NCBI GenBank assembly: GCA_049603715.1
Contig: JBMYSW010000016.1
Coordinates: 1 to 64,000 of the forward strand
DNA length: 64,000 nt
Direction of reading: 5' to 3'
Source of the DNA: Pontibacterium sp049603715
GTDB taxonomy: Bacteria > Pseudomonadota > Gammaproteobacteria > Pseudomonadales > Balneatricaceae
In this document: positions 44,428-53,981 of the stretch, piece by piece
How positions within the stretch are numbered: the stretch's first letter is position 1
Layout: each line of letters opens with the position of its first letter
Position numbers and translations under genes: made by a program
The notes under the pieces: generated by a model
What the model was told of the DNA's origin: nothing
Database searches by the model: none
Seen by the model: only the letters and a program-made list of their open reading frames with translations

Positions 44428-45009
44428 CTACCAGCTCATTTTGTAATCAAAGTGCTCGTCATAACGGGCAACATAATCATCGTCGGCTAACGGTAAATGA
44501 CAGCTACGACAGCCGCTAAAGTCACTGGTGGCCGCAGTCACCCCATCGCCCATGTAGGCTGAATAAATCCAGTCGCCATTATCAATGGTGCCAGCGGGCT
44601 GCATGGCACCTAGGCCTTCGCCTTTGGCCATCACAAAGACCTTCGCTAAATCAGCTTTTTTAAACCGGCCCATGGCATCGGTAATAGGCTTGCCGTCGGC
44701 ACCTTTTTGGGCGTTGTATATCTCCATAACGGATACCGTACCCGAAGGGAATGCCTCGCCTTGCTCGGCCATTAAACCCGTTTTGTTAATGTAAATTTCG
44801 CGGACATGCCCTGACGACTTGTCGATGGTCGACACGAACTTAGGCCAAGACTTGTAGCCTGCGGGAACGGGCATTTCGCCATCCATCGTGGCTTCCATAC
44901 TCATGGTGTCGTCAGGTGTCATGCTGTTACAGCCGTAAAGGCCAAGTGCGAGGGTACTAACTAGTGCGGGAACGAATAGAGCTTTGGGAGAGCGTTTAAA
45001 TAATTGCAT
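44428..45009 (-). CDS. Cytochrome P460-like lipoprotein
   Basis: 193 residues: lipobox 'LYGC' (Cys about 27) for membrane anchoring, a Met/Asp-rich linker, then a P460-type domain ('PAGYKSWPKFVSTIDKSSGHVREIYIN', 'SVMEIYNAQKG') ending in a Cys167-RS-Cys170-His171 haem-attachment motif. Family members bind haem c with a lysine cross-link or act as cytochrome c'-beta and handle NO, hydroxylamine or peroxide-type ligands. Next to katG, a stress-detoxifying role is plausible but unproven. Confidence 0.8.
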   Translation of the reverse strand: MQLFKRSPKALFVPALVSTLALGLYGCNSMTPDDTMSMEATMDGEMPVPAGYKSWPKFVSTIDKSSGHVREIYINKTGLMAEQGEAFPSGTVSVMEIYNAQKGADGKPITDAMGRFKKADLAKVFVMAKGEGLGAMQPAGTIDNGDWIYSAYMGDGVTAATSDFSGCRSCHLPLADDDYVARYDEHFDYKMSW

Positions 45010-45463
45010 CGTTTTTTCCTTCTGTTTTTGAGTACCTGTCTTTGATACGAAAGAAAAACGCGCGCTAGATTGTGGTTTGGTTTTTAGTGCAGAGTTTAAT
45101 AAGGTTAAAGTACCAATTAAAAACAGAGCGAAAATTAATACCCTAATGATTAATGCGTATTAAATGAGCGGTTGATAAAATGGTGTTTAATTTATCCATG
45201 TTTTTAGGTCTATGTTTTTATTCAATAGTTTTTAGCTAGTACAAAAATTAAGAATTAAAAGGCTAGGTTGAGGGAGTATTTTTAAAAATAAATTCTTTAA
45301 TTTTATAAAAATGGCCTTATGGGCACTTAATACCACAATGGTTGAGGCTCTAATGAGCTAGCTGGGTTTGCATGCAGTCAGCAATGTCGAGCCAAAATAA
45401 GATTGAGGTCTGCTCGTGGACAAAAGTCCACACATGAGTTAATTTAGGAATAGGGAGAAACGG
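45010..45463. other. A+T-rich intergenic region at the start of the accessory segment
   Basis: Strongly A+T-rich from about 45100 to 45340, without a credible gene or repeat. It separates core genes (katG, P460) from the HicA-like/CRISPR segment and may mark an integration boundary. Confidence 0.45.
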
Positions 45464-45766
45464 ATGTCGCCCAAGAAACACCCCAACAAGGCTATTCGGG
45501 ATGCGATCGCTGAAGCCGTGGCGAGTGGCTGGAATTTGGTTGAGGCAGGGGGCTCTGCTCATTGCTTTTGTCGATTACGATGCGGTATTCCAGAGCACTC
45601 TGATCACATGATGAGCGTGTGGAGTACCCCAAAAAATCCAGAGAATCACGCAAGGCAGATTCTCCGCAAAGTACGCCAATGCCAGCCAAATAGGGATGGT
45701 ACGAACATGCTAAATAAGCTGCTCAATAAGCAATCACGTCTAAAAAAATCGGGAGAGCCAACATGA
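45464..45766 (+). CDS. Putative HicA-like toxin
   Basis: 100 residues, basic. The 'GWNLVEAGGSAHCFCRLRCG' segment resembles the HicA double-stranded-RNA-binding-like core with its catalytic His ('GSxH'), and the helix 'NHARQILRKVRQ' matches HicA's C-terminal helix. ATG at 45464 has TAGGGAG upstream. Its TGA stop overlaps the ATG of the next gene (45763), the coupling typical of toxin-antitoxin pairs. RNase activity is inferred. Confidence 0.6.
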   Translation: MSPKKHPNKAIRDAIAEAVASGWNLVEAGGSAHCFCRLRCGIPEHSDHMMSVWSTPKNPENHARQILRKVRQCQPNRDGTNMLNKLLNKQSRLKKSGEPT

Positions 45767-46260
45767 ACTACGCTTTTACCCTAGTGCTCAACGGCGCATC
45801 GCCCGATACGTCAGATTTTGAAGATAACCTATTCGAAGCTGGCTGCGACGATGCGCTGGTTTGTTTTTGTGGCAGCACACCCTATTTAGAGTTCGACCGC
45901 GAAGCAGACTCTGCAGTAACGGCTATCAGCACCGCCATAGAGGCCGTTCAGTCTGCGGGGTATCGGGTAGTTTCTATCGAACAAGCTGGGTTTGTTACTT
46001 TAACCGCTGCAGCCAAACTGGCCGATATCAACAAGCAGACCTTAAACAACTACACCAAAGGCATTCGTGGAGCGGGCGATTTTCCTGCGCCGCGCTATGG
46101 CCTGCAAAGCGGTACGCCGCTTTATTACTGGCCACAAATTGCAAACTGGCTGGTGGCGCAAGGAAAGGTTGAGCCTTTGGTGGCGGAAATTGCAGGGGCT
46201 GCAGTGGAGCTCACTCGCAAACTTGAGGACGATCAGGGTGTGCTAGCTGCTGCGTTGTGA
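45763..46260 (+). CDS. HTH protein, putative antitoxin of the HicA-like pair
   Basis: 165 residues. The N-terminal 80 residues form a small alpha/beta domain ('YAFTLVLNGASPDTSDFEDNLFEAG', 'YRVVSIEQAGF'); the C-terminal part contains an HTH ('LTAAAKLADINKQTLNNYTKGIRGAG'). It is translationally coupled to the upstream toxin-like gene by a 4-base overlap. The likely role is to neutralise the toxin and autoregulate. It could instead be an unrelated regulator. Confidence 0.6.
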   Translation: MNYAFTLVLNGASPDTSDFEDNLFEAGCDDALVCFCGSTPYLEFDREADSAVTAISTAIEAVQSAGYRVVSIEQAGFVTLTAAAKLADINKQTLNNYTKGIRGAGDFPAPRYGLQSGTPLYYWPQIANWLVAQGKVEPLVAEIAGAAVELTRKLEDDQGVLAAAL

Positions 46261-46707
46261 GTGAAGCGGGGGGCTATACCAAAAAGTGCGCCTGGCGTTC
46301 AGTATTGCAGCCTTGGTTCGAGGCAAGTTTGTTACCGAATAAATTCCTCTCCTGGCCTGACTATTCATGAGCGTTACATTTACTGCCTGAATACAGGGAG
46401 CGCTACAGCTAAATTATCGCTATAGAAATATAGGCTGAGCGAAGTTATGAATATTCCTTAGCCGGTTTTTCTTTGGTTTTGTAGCGTCTTATTAGGTTAG
46501 GAAATTCACGTATGATGTGTTTTACTATTGAGCAGAAATTTTACACAGGAAGGTGTACATGAGGGGCCAAGTCATTACTTGGCTAAGCACTCATGTTCTA
46601 GGGATTGGGATGTTACGGCTATAATTTAGCTTCAAACGTTCGAGTATGTTGGGCTTGTAGGCTTAGTTGCTCTGATCAGATCGCCACCTTCTTTAAAATG
46701 ACAGAAG
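46261..46707. other. Upstream region of the cas operon
   Basis: Holds a possible 21-codon ORF with a good ribosome site (46559-46624) and a TATAAT at 46620-46625, about 80 bases before cas3, a plausible -10 for the cas operon with only a weak -35. Nothing else recognised. Confidence 0.45.
46559..46624 (+). CDS. Possible 21-residue leader peptide ahead of cas3
   Basis: ATG at 46559 preceded by AGGAAGG at 6-7 bases; ends TAA at 46624. It reads as a mildly hydrophobic peptide with one Trp. It may be a remnant of a deleted gene or a translated leader. Too short for any homology statement. Confidence 0.25.
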   Translation: MRGQVITWLSTHVLGIGMLRL

Positions 46708-49518
46708 GTGACCGTATTGCTCGCAACACACAACCTAGATAGCTTGTTTTGCTTTTGGGGTAAGGCAAAAAAGCCTCAAGAAGGTAAGCCTGACTTATTT
46801 CCACCATATCACTGTCTTCCTTACCATTGTCTAGACGTTACCGCTGTTGCCGAGGTCTGGATTGATAAAAGCCCGTCACTCATCAAACAGTTTACCAAGC
46901 GGCTTGATTGTTCAGAGTCAGAAGCCAAAGCTTGGGTGCTGTTTTTTGTGGCCTTGCATGATCTCGGCAAGCACCTGCCGCAGTTTCAGCATAAAGCGCC
47001 GCACATTCTAAAAGATATCAACCCGCTGCTCGGCAAATTAGGGTTTTCCGAAAACCAGATTCGTGGCTTTTATCATGGCCCAGCTGGGTATTGGTGGCTG
47101 GAGGAGCTTTTGTTCAAAAAAGAGAGCAATGGTAACGATCTGGATTTTGATGACTTTCTGGAAGATGACCGCTGGGATCTATGGAAGCATTGGATGGCCG
47201 CAGTGGCAGGGCATCATGGTGCGATTCCTACAGGCGGTGGCAGTTTCTCGCTACCGAGTGAAGTCACTACGCAAGCCGAGGAATCGGTAAAAGCTGCCAT
47301 GTTGCTTTGGTTGGATGTATTGGCTGAGATATTTCTTCAGCCTGTCGGACTATCGCTTCAAAGTAACCCTCCGCAGCTGGTGCCGGATTCAATAAGTGGC
47401 CAGATTAAGCAAGATAAGTGGGCGCAGAATTATCTTGCTGGGTTCTGTTCGGTAGCGGACTGGTTAGGTTCGTCGGAGCGATTCGACTATGACGATCAGC
47501 CCTGCAATACCTTGGAGCAGCTTCAGAGCTGGTATGAAAAGCGCAAGCCCATCGCTGAAAGAGCCCTGATCGACTGTGGACTGATTTCTCAGGTTCACCC
47601 CAGTCCCGATATCAACAAGCTAATTGGTGAAAACCGAGCGCCAAGACCATTACAGGCATTGGCTGCTGAGTTACCAGTGAGTCACGGCCTCACCATTGTA
47701 GAAGCCGCCACGGGTTCAGGTAAAACTGAACTGGCCTTGCTGCACGCGTGGCGATTGCTGGATGCTGGTTTAGCCGACAGTATTGTGTTTGCCTTGCCGA
47801 CACAGGCCACCGCCAATGCCATGCTTGAGCGGTTGGAGCAGCTCGCCACTGTGTTGTTCGAAAACGCTCCCAATCTGATTTTGGCTCATGGTCGTGCCAA
47901 CTATCAGGAGTCCTTTATTTCCCTCAAAGACGCAGCCCAACCGAAAACCGAGCAGGGTAGTGAAGAAGCTCTGGTGCAGTGTGCACAGTGGTTGGCGCAA
48001 AGTCGCAAGCGAGTATTTTTAGGGCAGATCGGTGTTTGTACGGTGGATCAGGTACTGGTGTCGGTATTACCGGTTCGCCATAACTTTGTGCGTGGCTTTG
48101 GGGTTGGGCGCAGCGTGCTGATTGTCGATGAAGTGCACGCCTACGATGCCTATATGTACGGCTTGCTGAGTGGAGTTTTGCAGCAGCAAAAACTCTCCGG
48201 TGGTAGTGCAATTTTGTTGTCGGCAACCTTGCCCAGTGGCCAAAAGCAGCAACTGGCTCAGGCTTGGGGTTACAACAAGCCCTTGCCAGACCAAACACCA
48301 TACCCCTTGATTACCCAGATCGCTGATAACCAAAACAGGCCAGAGGCAAAGACGCTGGCTATCCCAGATGCGGATGATATAGACCCCGAGAGAATCCTCA
48401 CGCTATCGCTAGAGGTCTCGGCAGATTTGTTGCCTTCAGAATCGTTAAAACAGCAGATACAGAATGCTGTCGCCGCGGGTGCGCAAGTCTGTGTGATCTG
48501 CAATCTGGTGGATGTTGCCCAAGGTTTGTACTCGGAATTTCAGCAGCGTTTTACAGAGGCTGGATTAGCAGCTGATCAGCTCGATCTGTTTCATTCGCGT
48601 TTTACCTTCCATGATCGGCAGCAGAAAGAACGAAAGGTCATCAGTACCTTTGGTCGTTCGAGTAAGCAGGAGTCGGAGCCGTTTAATTCTGCCAGAAAGC
48701 GTGGTCATTTATTAATCGCAACGCAAGTGGTGGAGCAGTCACTGGATATCTGTTTTGACTGGATGATTACTCAACTGTGCCCAGTCGACCTGCTGTTTCA
48801 ACGACTGGGGCGTCTTCACAGACATGCCGAAAACCACTTGCAACGACCTGCGCAATATCAGATACCTCAATGCACGGTTCTGGGATCGGACTCAGATAAG
48901 TTTGATCTCCATGAGCTGATTTATGGCAACAGCCGAGTGCTTTGGCGTACACAAAAGCTCTTGGAAAATGCGAAGCAGCAGCACAAGGGTAAAGTGGCCT
49001 TTCCAGCAGCATATCGGGACTGGATTGAACCCGTGTACGACGAAGCACCAGTAGCGAATGAGCCAGAGTCTGTGACCGCAAGCTTCGACAGGTTCTTCTT
49101 TGAGTCAGAGGGGAGTCGCGGGACCGCTAATCAACTGATGTTCTCAGATATGAGCGAGCTAAAAGACAGCGATGGCAACGTTAGCCTCCTAACTCGCGAC
49201 GGTGAGATGAGCCTGAATCTGGTGCCGTTCTACCTGAACCCGAACGGCGAGGAATGCTTGCTGGATGGCCAGGTACTATCAACGCCGGACGATAGCCGCT
49301 ACTGGGAAGCGATTAACCTCAACACCGTTGCCGTACCGAAAAGCTGGGAACGTAAAGACCCATTGCTTAAAGAAACAAGTAAAGACGGATTGGTTAGGCT
49401 GGAGTTCGAGCCTGAATCAATAAAACCAGAAGCTCACTTTACTAGCCTGGGTAAAGCGATTACTTATCACTATTCAAACAACGGCGGTCTCCGCCGTGAG
49501 ATCAAGGAGGAAAAATGA
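46708..49518 (+). CDS. cas3: CRISPR-associated helicase/nuclease Cas3 (type I-E)
   Basis: 936 residues. The N-terminal HD nuclease (about 1-280) has 'YHCLDVTAVAEVW' His and the His84-Asp85 pair ('ALHDLGK'), then 'AGHHGAIP'. The SF2 helicase follows, with Walker A 'ATGSGKTE' (about 333), DEVH box (about 474), 'SATLP', and motif VI 'FQRLGRLHRH'. It unwinds and degrades DNA bound by Cascade. GTG start at 46708. Its stop overlaps the cas8e ATG by 4 bases (ATGA), so it is in the same operon. Confidence 0.96.
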   Translation: MTVLLATHNLDSLFCFWGKAKKPQEGKPDLFPPYHCLPYHCLDVTAVAEVWIDKSPSLIKQFTKRLDCSESEAKAWVLFFVALHDLGKHLPQFQHKAPHILKDINPLLGKLGFSENQIRGFYHGPAGYWWLEELLFKKESNGNDLDFDDFLEDDRWDLWKHWMAAVAGHHGAIPTGGGSFSLPSEVTTQAEESVKAAMLLWLDVLAEIFLQPVGLSLQSNPPQLVPDSISGQIKQDKWAQNYLAGFCSVADWLGSSERFDYDDQPCNTLEQLQSWYEKRKPIAERALIDCGLISQVHPSPDINKLIGENRAPRPLQALAAELPVSHGLTIVEAATGSGKTELALLHAWRLLDAGLADSIVFALPTQATANAMLERLEQLATVLFENAPNLILAHGRANYQESFISLKDAAQPKTEQGSEEALVQCAQWLAQSRKRVFLGQIGVCTVDQVLVSVLPVRHNFVRGFGVGRSVLIVDEVHAYDAYMYGLLSGVLQQQKLSGGSAILLSATLPSGQKQQLAQAWGYNKPLPDQTPYPLITQIADNQNRPEAKTLAIPDADDIDPERILTLSLEVSADLLPSESLKQQIQNAVAAGAQVCVICNLVDVAQGLYSEFQQRFTEAGLAADQLDLFHSRFTFHDRQQKERKVISTFGRSSKQESEPFNSARKRGHLLIATQVVEQSLDICFDWMITQLCPVDLLFQRLGRLHRHAENHLQRPAQYQIPQCTVLGSDSDKFDLHELIYGNSRVLWRTQKLLENAKQQHKGKVAFPAAYRDWIEPVYDEAPVANEPESVTASFDRFFFESEGSRGTANQLMFSDMSELKDSDGNVSLLTRDGEMSLNLVPFYLNPNGEECLLDGQVLSTPDDSRYWEAINLNTVAVPKSWERKDPLLKETSKDGLVRLEFEPESIKPEAHFTSLGKAITYHYSNNGGLRREIKEEK

Positions 49519-51017
49519 ATCTGCTTAAAGACCCCTGGATTCCAATTCAGCAGTCTGGGATTCAGGAAAAAATCACATTGCAGCAGTTGTTGTGTGATGA
49601 GAAGGAAGGTGATCTCTGCCTACCCAGAGATGATATGGAAATGGCCTGCTTGCAGTTGCTGGTGGCCATCACTCAGGTGCTGTTTACGCCAGAAAACAAA
49701 AAGGCGCTGGTAGCAAGAGTGAAAACGCCGCTCACCGCTGCGGAGTTTCTGGCGGCGTGCGAGGGCAAAGAAGATTGGTTCGACCTTGAACATGAGAACA
49801 CGCCGTTTATGCAGTTTCGAGGTGTCAAAGCTAAAGACACCACGCCTCTCGATAAGCTAATGGCAGGTCTTGCCGACGGTACTAGCAAGCCTTTTGTGAA
49901 CCCAGAAGGCTTGGCTACTCAACTCTGTGGAGGTTGTGCGGCCATTGCCCTGTTTAATACCGCCAATAATTGCCCTGGCATGGGCGGGGGCTTTAAAGCC
50001 AGTTTGCGTGGCAGTACACCGATTACGGTGATGGTTCGACAGTCGAAATTACGCACGTCTATCTGGGTGAATCTGCTCACCAAAGAGAGTTGGCACAAAG
50101 CAGCGATTACCAATTTTGAGCAAGCACCTAACTATGTTGATCTGGTCAAGGCTGGGGCTACCTTTGATGTGTCGGCGATGGGGGTACCACGAGGCTTACT
50201 CTGGCAGCCTGCGCATTTTGAATTGGTCAAGGCCGAATCCGAATGTGCTTGCAGTCTGTGTGGTTCGGTTGAGGCAGGTTTTGTAGGCTTCAAAAAAGAG
50301 AAGTTCAACTATACGGCTAACGGCCATTGGCCACATCCTTTGTCGTCTCGCACCTTTTCACTTAAGGGCGGGAAAAAAGAATTCAAAACGCCCTCCTTTA
50401 CTACCACTCAACCGACCTGGGTGCACTTGGGCAAGCTGTTGGCCACCTTGGATAAAGGCAAAGAAGGTTACGAGGCCGCGCCAGTTATCCAGCAATTGCG
50501 CGGTTGGAATATACCGGTTCGCACTGTGTTTATTGGAGGCTATCGCAATAATCAGGCGACGATTCTGGAACGTCGCCACGAGATGATCAGCTTGGCCGAT
50601 AGATGGCCAGAACATGCCGATAAAATCGATGAGCTGGTGGTACAAGCGTTGGAATACAAAACTGCGTTGCGCCGCGGACTGTATCTTTTTTCTGAAGGTA
50701 TCAAAGACAAGGTGCCGGGCAGTGGCGTGAATCGCTGTGCGGAATACGACGATCAGTTCTTTCAGCAGACCGAACAGCTGATTCGCCAGACGCTTTTAGA
50801 AGCTGATTTTGATCACTTTCAGCACACCAAACTGGCCCTGCAATCTGAATTGCGCCGTGTGGTATTGGAGTTGTTTGCCGAAGCTACCGACCCGTATCAG
50901 CACGATCCGAAAATGCTTAAGGCGTTGGCCGTGGCCAGAAAAATGCTGATTCACAAATACCTGAAGACCATCGAAATCCCTGTGAATACCCCAGAAGAGG
51001 AAGCCATCAATGAATAA
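49515..51017 (+). CDS. casA: Cascade large subunit Cas8e (Cse1)
   Basis: 500 residues. The start 'MNLLKDPWIPIQ' is the diagnostic Cse1 opening; the conserved 'NTPFMQF' and 'GGGFKASLRGSTPITVMV' regions are present. It recognises the PAM and recruits Cas3. Overlaps cas3 by 4 bases and cse2 by 8 bases. Confidence 0.95.
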   Translation: MNLLKDPWIPIQQSGIQEKITLQQLLCDEKEGDLCLPRDDMEMACLQLLVAITQVLFTPENKKALVARVKTPLTAAEFLAACEGKEDWFDLEHENTPFMQFRGVKAKDTTPLDKLMAGLADGTSKPFVNPEGLATQLCGGCAAIALFNTANNCPGMGGGFKASLRGSTPITVMVRQSKLRTSIWVNLLTKESWHKAAITNFEQAPNYVDLVKAGATFDVSAMGVPRGLLWQPAHFELVKAESECACSLCGSVEAGFVGFKKEKFNYTANGHWPHPLSSRTFSLKGGKKEFKTPSFTTTQPTWVHLGKLLATLDKGKEGYEAAPVIQQLRGWNIPVRTVFIGGYRNNQATILERRHEMISLADRWPEHADKIDELVVQALEYKTALRRGLYLFSEGIKDKVPGSGVNRCAEYDDQFFQQTEQLIRQTLLEADFDHFQHTKLALQSELRRVVLELFAEATDPYQHDPKMLKALAVARKMLIHKYLKTIEIPVNTPEEEAINE

Positions 51018-51474
51018 CAAGGAAAAGCCCTTGCCAGATTTTCTGGCGATATACGAGCGCTATCAAAGTCTGACGCCAGGTCAACGTGCGGAACTTCGAC
51101 GCTGCGCCAAACCGGAAGAGTTGTCGGAAGTACCTGCGTTTTATCGATTGGTTAGTAAAGAGTCCTCGATTTATGGTCAGCGCCAATTTGTCTTTTGCTT
51201 GCCGTTGTTAACCCATAAATCAGATGGCCCGTCGCTTGGACAGGCGTTAGGTAAACAAGCCGGGTTATCCGAAAAGCGCATGATGATGGTGTTGCGTTCA
51301 GAAGCACCGAATGACCTGTTGCAACTGCGCCGTTTACTGGCCATGTGTAAGCCCTCTGTGGATATCGCTAAGGCAGGGAAGACCATTTTCTTCTGGAGCG
51401 AAACCAGCAAACGCAAACTGATTGAAGATTACTTTTTTAACCAAACCTCTGGCACTGCACAGCAAAGCGCTTAA
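51010..51474 (+). CDS. casB: Cascade small subunit Cse2 (Cas11)
   Basis: 154 residues, highly charged, all-helical, with 'LTPGQRAELRRCAKPEEL' typical of Cse2. It forms a dimer along the Cascade belly that stabilises the displaced strand. Position between cas8e and cas7 confirms identity. Confidence 0.92.
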   Translation: MNNKEKPLPDFLAIYERYQSLTPGQRAELRRCAKPEELSEVPAFYRLVSKESSIYGQRQFVFCLPLLTHKSDGPSLGQALGKQAGLSEKRMMMVLRSEAPNDLLQLRRLLAMCKPSVDIAKAGKTIFFWSETSKRKLIEDYFFNQTSGTAQQSA

Positions 51475-51514
51475 GCCAATTGATGAGCGCGAGCTCAATA
51501 TTAAGGACAACATG

Positions 51515-52651
51515 ATGAGCAAGAACTTTATTAACTTTCATATCCTGATCTCTCACAGCCCTTCCTGCTTGAACCGCGACGATATGAATATGCAGAAGTC
51601 TGCGGTGTTTGGTGGCAAACGCCGGGTGCGTATTTCTAGCCAGAGCCTGAAGCGAACCATTCGCCAAAGCGATTACTACCGCGAGCATATCGGCACACCG
51701 TCGTTGCGTACTCGTGAGCTTTCCAAGGTACACAGCCGTTTTACTGAAGCCCTAAAAGATGAATTTCCGGAAGATACGATCAAAACCGCGTTGGAGTGGA
51801 TTTCTGGCAAAGAGGGCATGGCGGATCTGTCCAGCAAGGGCATTGCAGTTGCGCCTTGGGTGGTGAACGAAGTGCGCTATTTCTGCCAGCAAATAGAGGA
51901 AGCAGGAGAAGATGCCGATAAGACAAAACTGAAAAAGCAGATCGAGAAAGACGCCAAGCCGTTTATCGCTGCCGCCTGTGATGCGGTGGATATTGCTCTG
52001 TCTGGTCGTATGGCGACTTCTGGTTTGATGACCAATATCGATGGCGCGCTGTCGGTGGCTCATGTGTTGACCACGCATGCTGTGGATGCCGATATCGACT
52101 GGTTTACAGCGGTGGATGATTTGGTGATGGAAGACAAAGCCAAACGTGCTGTGGGCGAGCTGCAAGACGGCAAAGCCGAAGCTGGCTCTGGCCATTTGGA
52201 TACACAAGAGTTTTCTTCAGGGGTGTTTTACCGCTATGCCAGTTTGAATATCTCTCAGTTACAGAAAAACTTGGGTGATGCCAGCCGTGAAGAGGCGCTG
52301 AAGATCGCTTCTCATGTTCTTCACTTGATCGCTACCGAAGTGCCGAGTGCCAAACAGCAGTCGTCAGCAGCATTCAACCTTGCCGATCAAGCGTTAGTAA
52401 GCTTTTCGGATATTCCAATTTCACTAGCCAATGCCTTTGAAAAACCGGTCAAGTCTGATCGTGAAGGTGGTTTTCGTGAGCCGTCGGCGGCGGCGTTAAA
52501 TTCCCATTGGAGTAGTCTGAATACCAGTTACGGTCTGGAAGAACGGGCTGCCGAATTCTCGACGTTCGCGGTTGAGGTCCCTGAAGGTTTGGAGTTGAAA
52601 AAGTCTCTGCCTGACCTAGAAGCCTGGGTGCGGAACGACGGCGAAGGGTAA
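51515..52651 (+). CDS. casC: Cascade backbone subunit Cas7e (Cse4)
   Basis: 378 residues from ATG at 51515 ('SKNFINFHILISHSPSCLNRDD', the standard Cas7e opening). The ATG just before it (51512) is equally in frame, but AAGGA sits nearer the optimal distance to 51515. The frame itself opens earlier inside cse2. Signature 'GGKRRVRISSQSLKR'. Six copies coat the crRNA spacer. Confidence 0.95.
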   Translation: MSKNFINFHILISHSPSCLNRDDMNMQKSAVFGGKRRVRISSQSLKRTIRQSDYYREHIGTPSLRTRELSKVHSRFTEALKDEFPEDTIKTALEWISGKEGMADLSSKGIAVAPWVVNEVRYFCQQIEEAGEDADKTKLKKQIEKDAKPFIAAACDAVDIALSGRMATSGLMTNIDGALSVAHVLTTHAVDADIDWFTAVDDLVMEDKAKRAVGELQDGKAEAGSGHLDTQEFSSGVFYRYASLNISQLQKNLGDASREEALKIASHVLHLIATEVPSAKQQSSAAFNLADQALVSFSDIPISLANAFEKPVKSDREGGFREPSAAALNSHWSSLNTSYGLEERAAEFSTFAVEVPEGLELKKSLPDLEAWVRNDGEG

Positions 52652-52656
52652 CGGTC

Positions 52657-53334
52657 ATGGAAGATTTTTTGATACTCAAGCTCGATGGCCCATTACAGGC
52701 TTGGGGGCGCGAGAGTTACGAAGGGCTACGCCCCAGCGAATTGTTCCCGGGCCGAAGTTCGTTACTGGGTCTGCTCGGAGCCTGTTTGGGCATCGAGCGT
52801 GATGATCCGGCTGGGCAAGGTAAGTTGGCAAGTAGCGTCAACTTTGCGGTGCGGGTGGATGCGGTGTTGTGCCCATTCACCAGCGAGCCCTTGCGTCGGC
52901 AAAAGCTAACCGATTACCACACGGTGAAAAATGCCCGTGAAAGTTATCGTGGCTTAAAAAGCCACGAGACCATTCAGACCTGGCGCGAATACTGGCAAGA
53001 CAGCCGTTATACCGTGGTGGTTTGGTTAAAACAGGGAGCCGGATATTCGCTCGATGAAATTCGAACCGCGATTCAAAAGCCAGTGTATGCACCGGTGTTA
53101 GGGCGAAAAAGCTGTCCGATTGCGCGCCCTTTGTATGAATCCAGCATCAAGGCTGTGAGCTGTGAGTCCGCCTTGCTGATGGTTGAGCCTGTAGGCGGTA
53201 CGATTTACTCGGACGTGCAGTTGAGTAATAGCAAGGAACTGCGGGTGCGTGATGTGCCGATTGTGCATCGGCCTCGGCAATTCGCCAGCCGCACTGTGTA
53301 TATGCAAGCACAAGGGGGTAGCCATGTATCTTAG
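52657..53334 (+). CDS. casD: Cascade subunit Cas5e
   Basis: 225 residues. 'FLILKLDGPLQAWGRESYEGLRPSELFPGRSSLLGLLGACLG' is the diagnostic RAMP N-terminus of Cas5e. It caps the 5' handle of crRNA. Overlaps cas6e by 11 bases. Confidence 0.95.
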   Translation: MEDFLILKLDGPLQAWGRESYEGLRPSELFPGRSSLLGLLGACLGIERDDPAGQGKLASSVNFAVRVDAVLCPFTSEPLRRQKLTDYHTVKNARESYRGLKSHETIQTWREYWQDSRYTVVVWLKQGAGYSLDEIRTAIQKPVYAPVLGRKSCPIARPLYESSIKAVSCESALLMVEPVGGTIYSDVQLSNSKELRVRDVPIVHRPRQFASRTVYMQAQGGSHVS

Positions 53335-53953
53335 TCAGCTACATATTGACTGGAAAAAGGCCCAAAACCCTTATGAGCTTCACCGAGCAATTTGGGGGTT
53401 GTTTCCCGACCGGCCGGAAGATAAGCGAGACTTTCTTTTTCGAGTGGAGGCATTAGAGCGTCACCAAGGTGCTCGAGTGTTGATGTTTTCGCAGAAAGTA
53501 CCTTTGGAGCATGCAGAGCACGTGCGTTTGCTTGCTATGCGAGACTGGGCTCCCGCCTTTACTGAAGGCCAGCGGCTCAGGTTTCGTTTGCGCGCAAACC
53601 CTATTAAGTCGATTGCTGATGAACGAAAAGGCACAAAAACTGGCAAAAACGGAAAAGAGTACGTTAGGCGAGCTCGGGTGCCGTTGATTAATGAGCATCA
53701 GCAAAAAGCGTGGCTGGAACGGAAGCTAGAGGCAGCAGCTTCTATTGAGCAGTTGGTTATTCAATCTGAAATGCCATTAAGGTTCACAAAACTTGATCAA
53801 GAGAAACAGCGTATGGTCGGTAAAGTCCAGTCTGTGATGTTTGATGGTGTCTTGGTTGTGCGTGATCCTCAAGAGCTCTTGAAATACCTTCGAGAGGGCG
53901 TTGGCCCAGCCAAGTCCTTTGGATGTGGCTTGCTATCGCTAGCGATGGCTTAA
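53324..53953 (+). CDS. casE: crRNA endonuclease Cas6e (Cse3)
   Basis: 209 residues from ATG at 53324 ('MYLSQLHIDW'); the frame opens upstream inside cas5, but this ATG is the family N-terminus with GGGGG before it. Catalytic His in 'NPYELHRAIWGLFP', glycine-rich loop 'GVGPAKSFGCGLLSL' at the end. It cuts repeats to generate crRNA. Confidence 0.94.
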   Translation: MYLSQLHIDWKKAQNPYELHRAIWGLFPDRPEDKRDFLFRVEALERHQGARVLMFSQKVPLEHAEHVRLLAMRDWAPAFTEGQRLRFRLRANPIKSIADERKGTKTGKNGKEYVRRARVPLINEHQQKAWLERKLEAAASIEQLVIQSEMPLRFTKLDQEKQRMVGKVQSVMFDGVLVVRDPQELLKYLREGVGPAKSFGCGLLSLAMA

Positions 53954-53981
53954 CCTATTTTAATAACGCAAGGACGCGACT

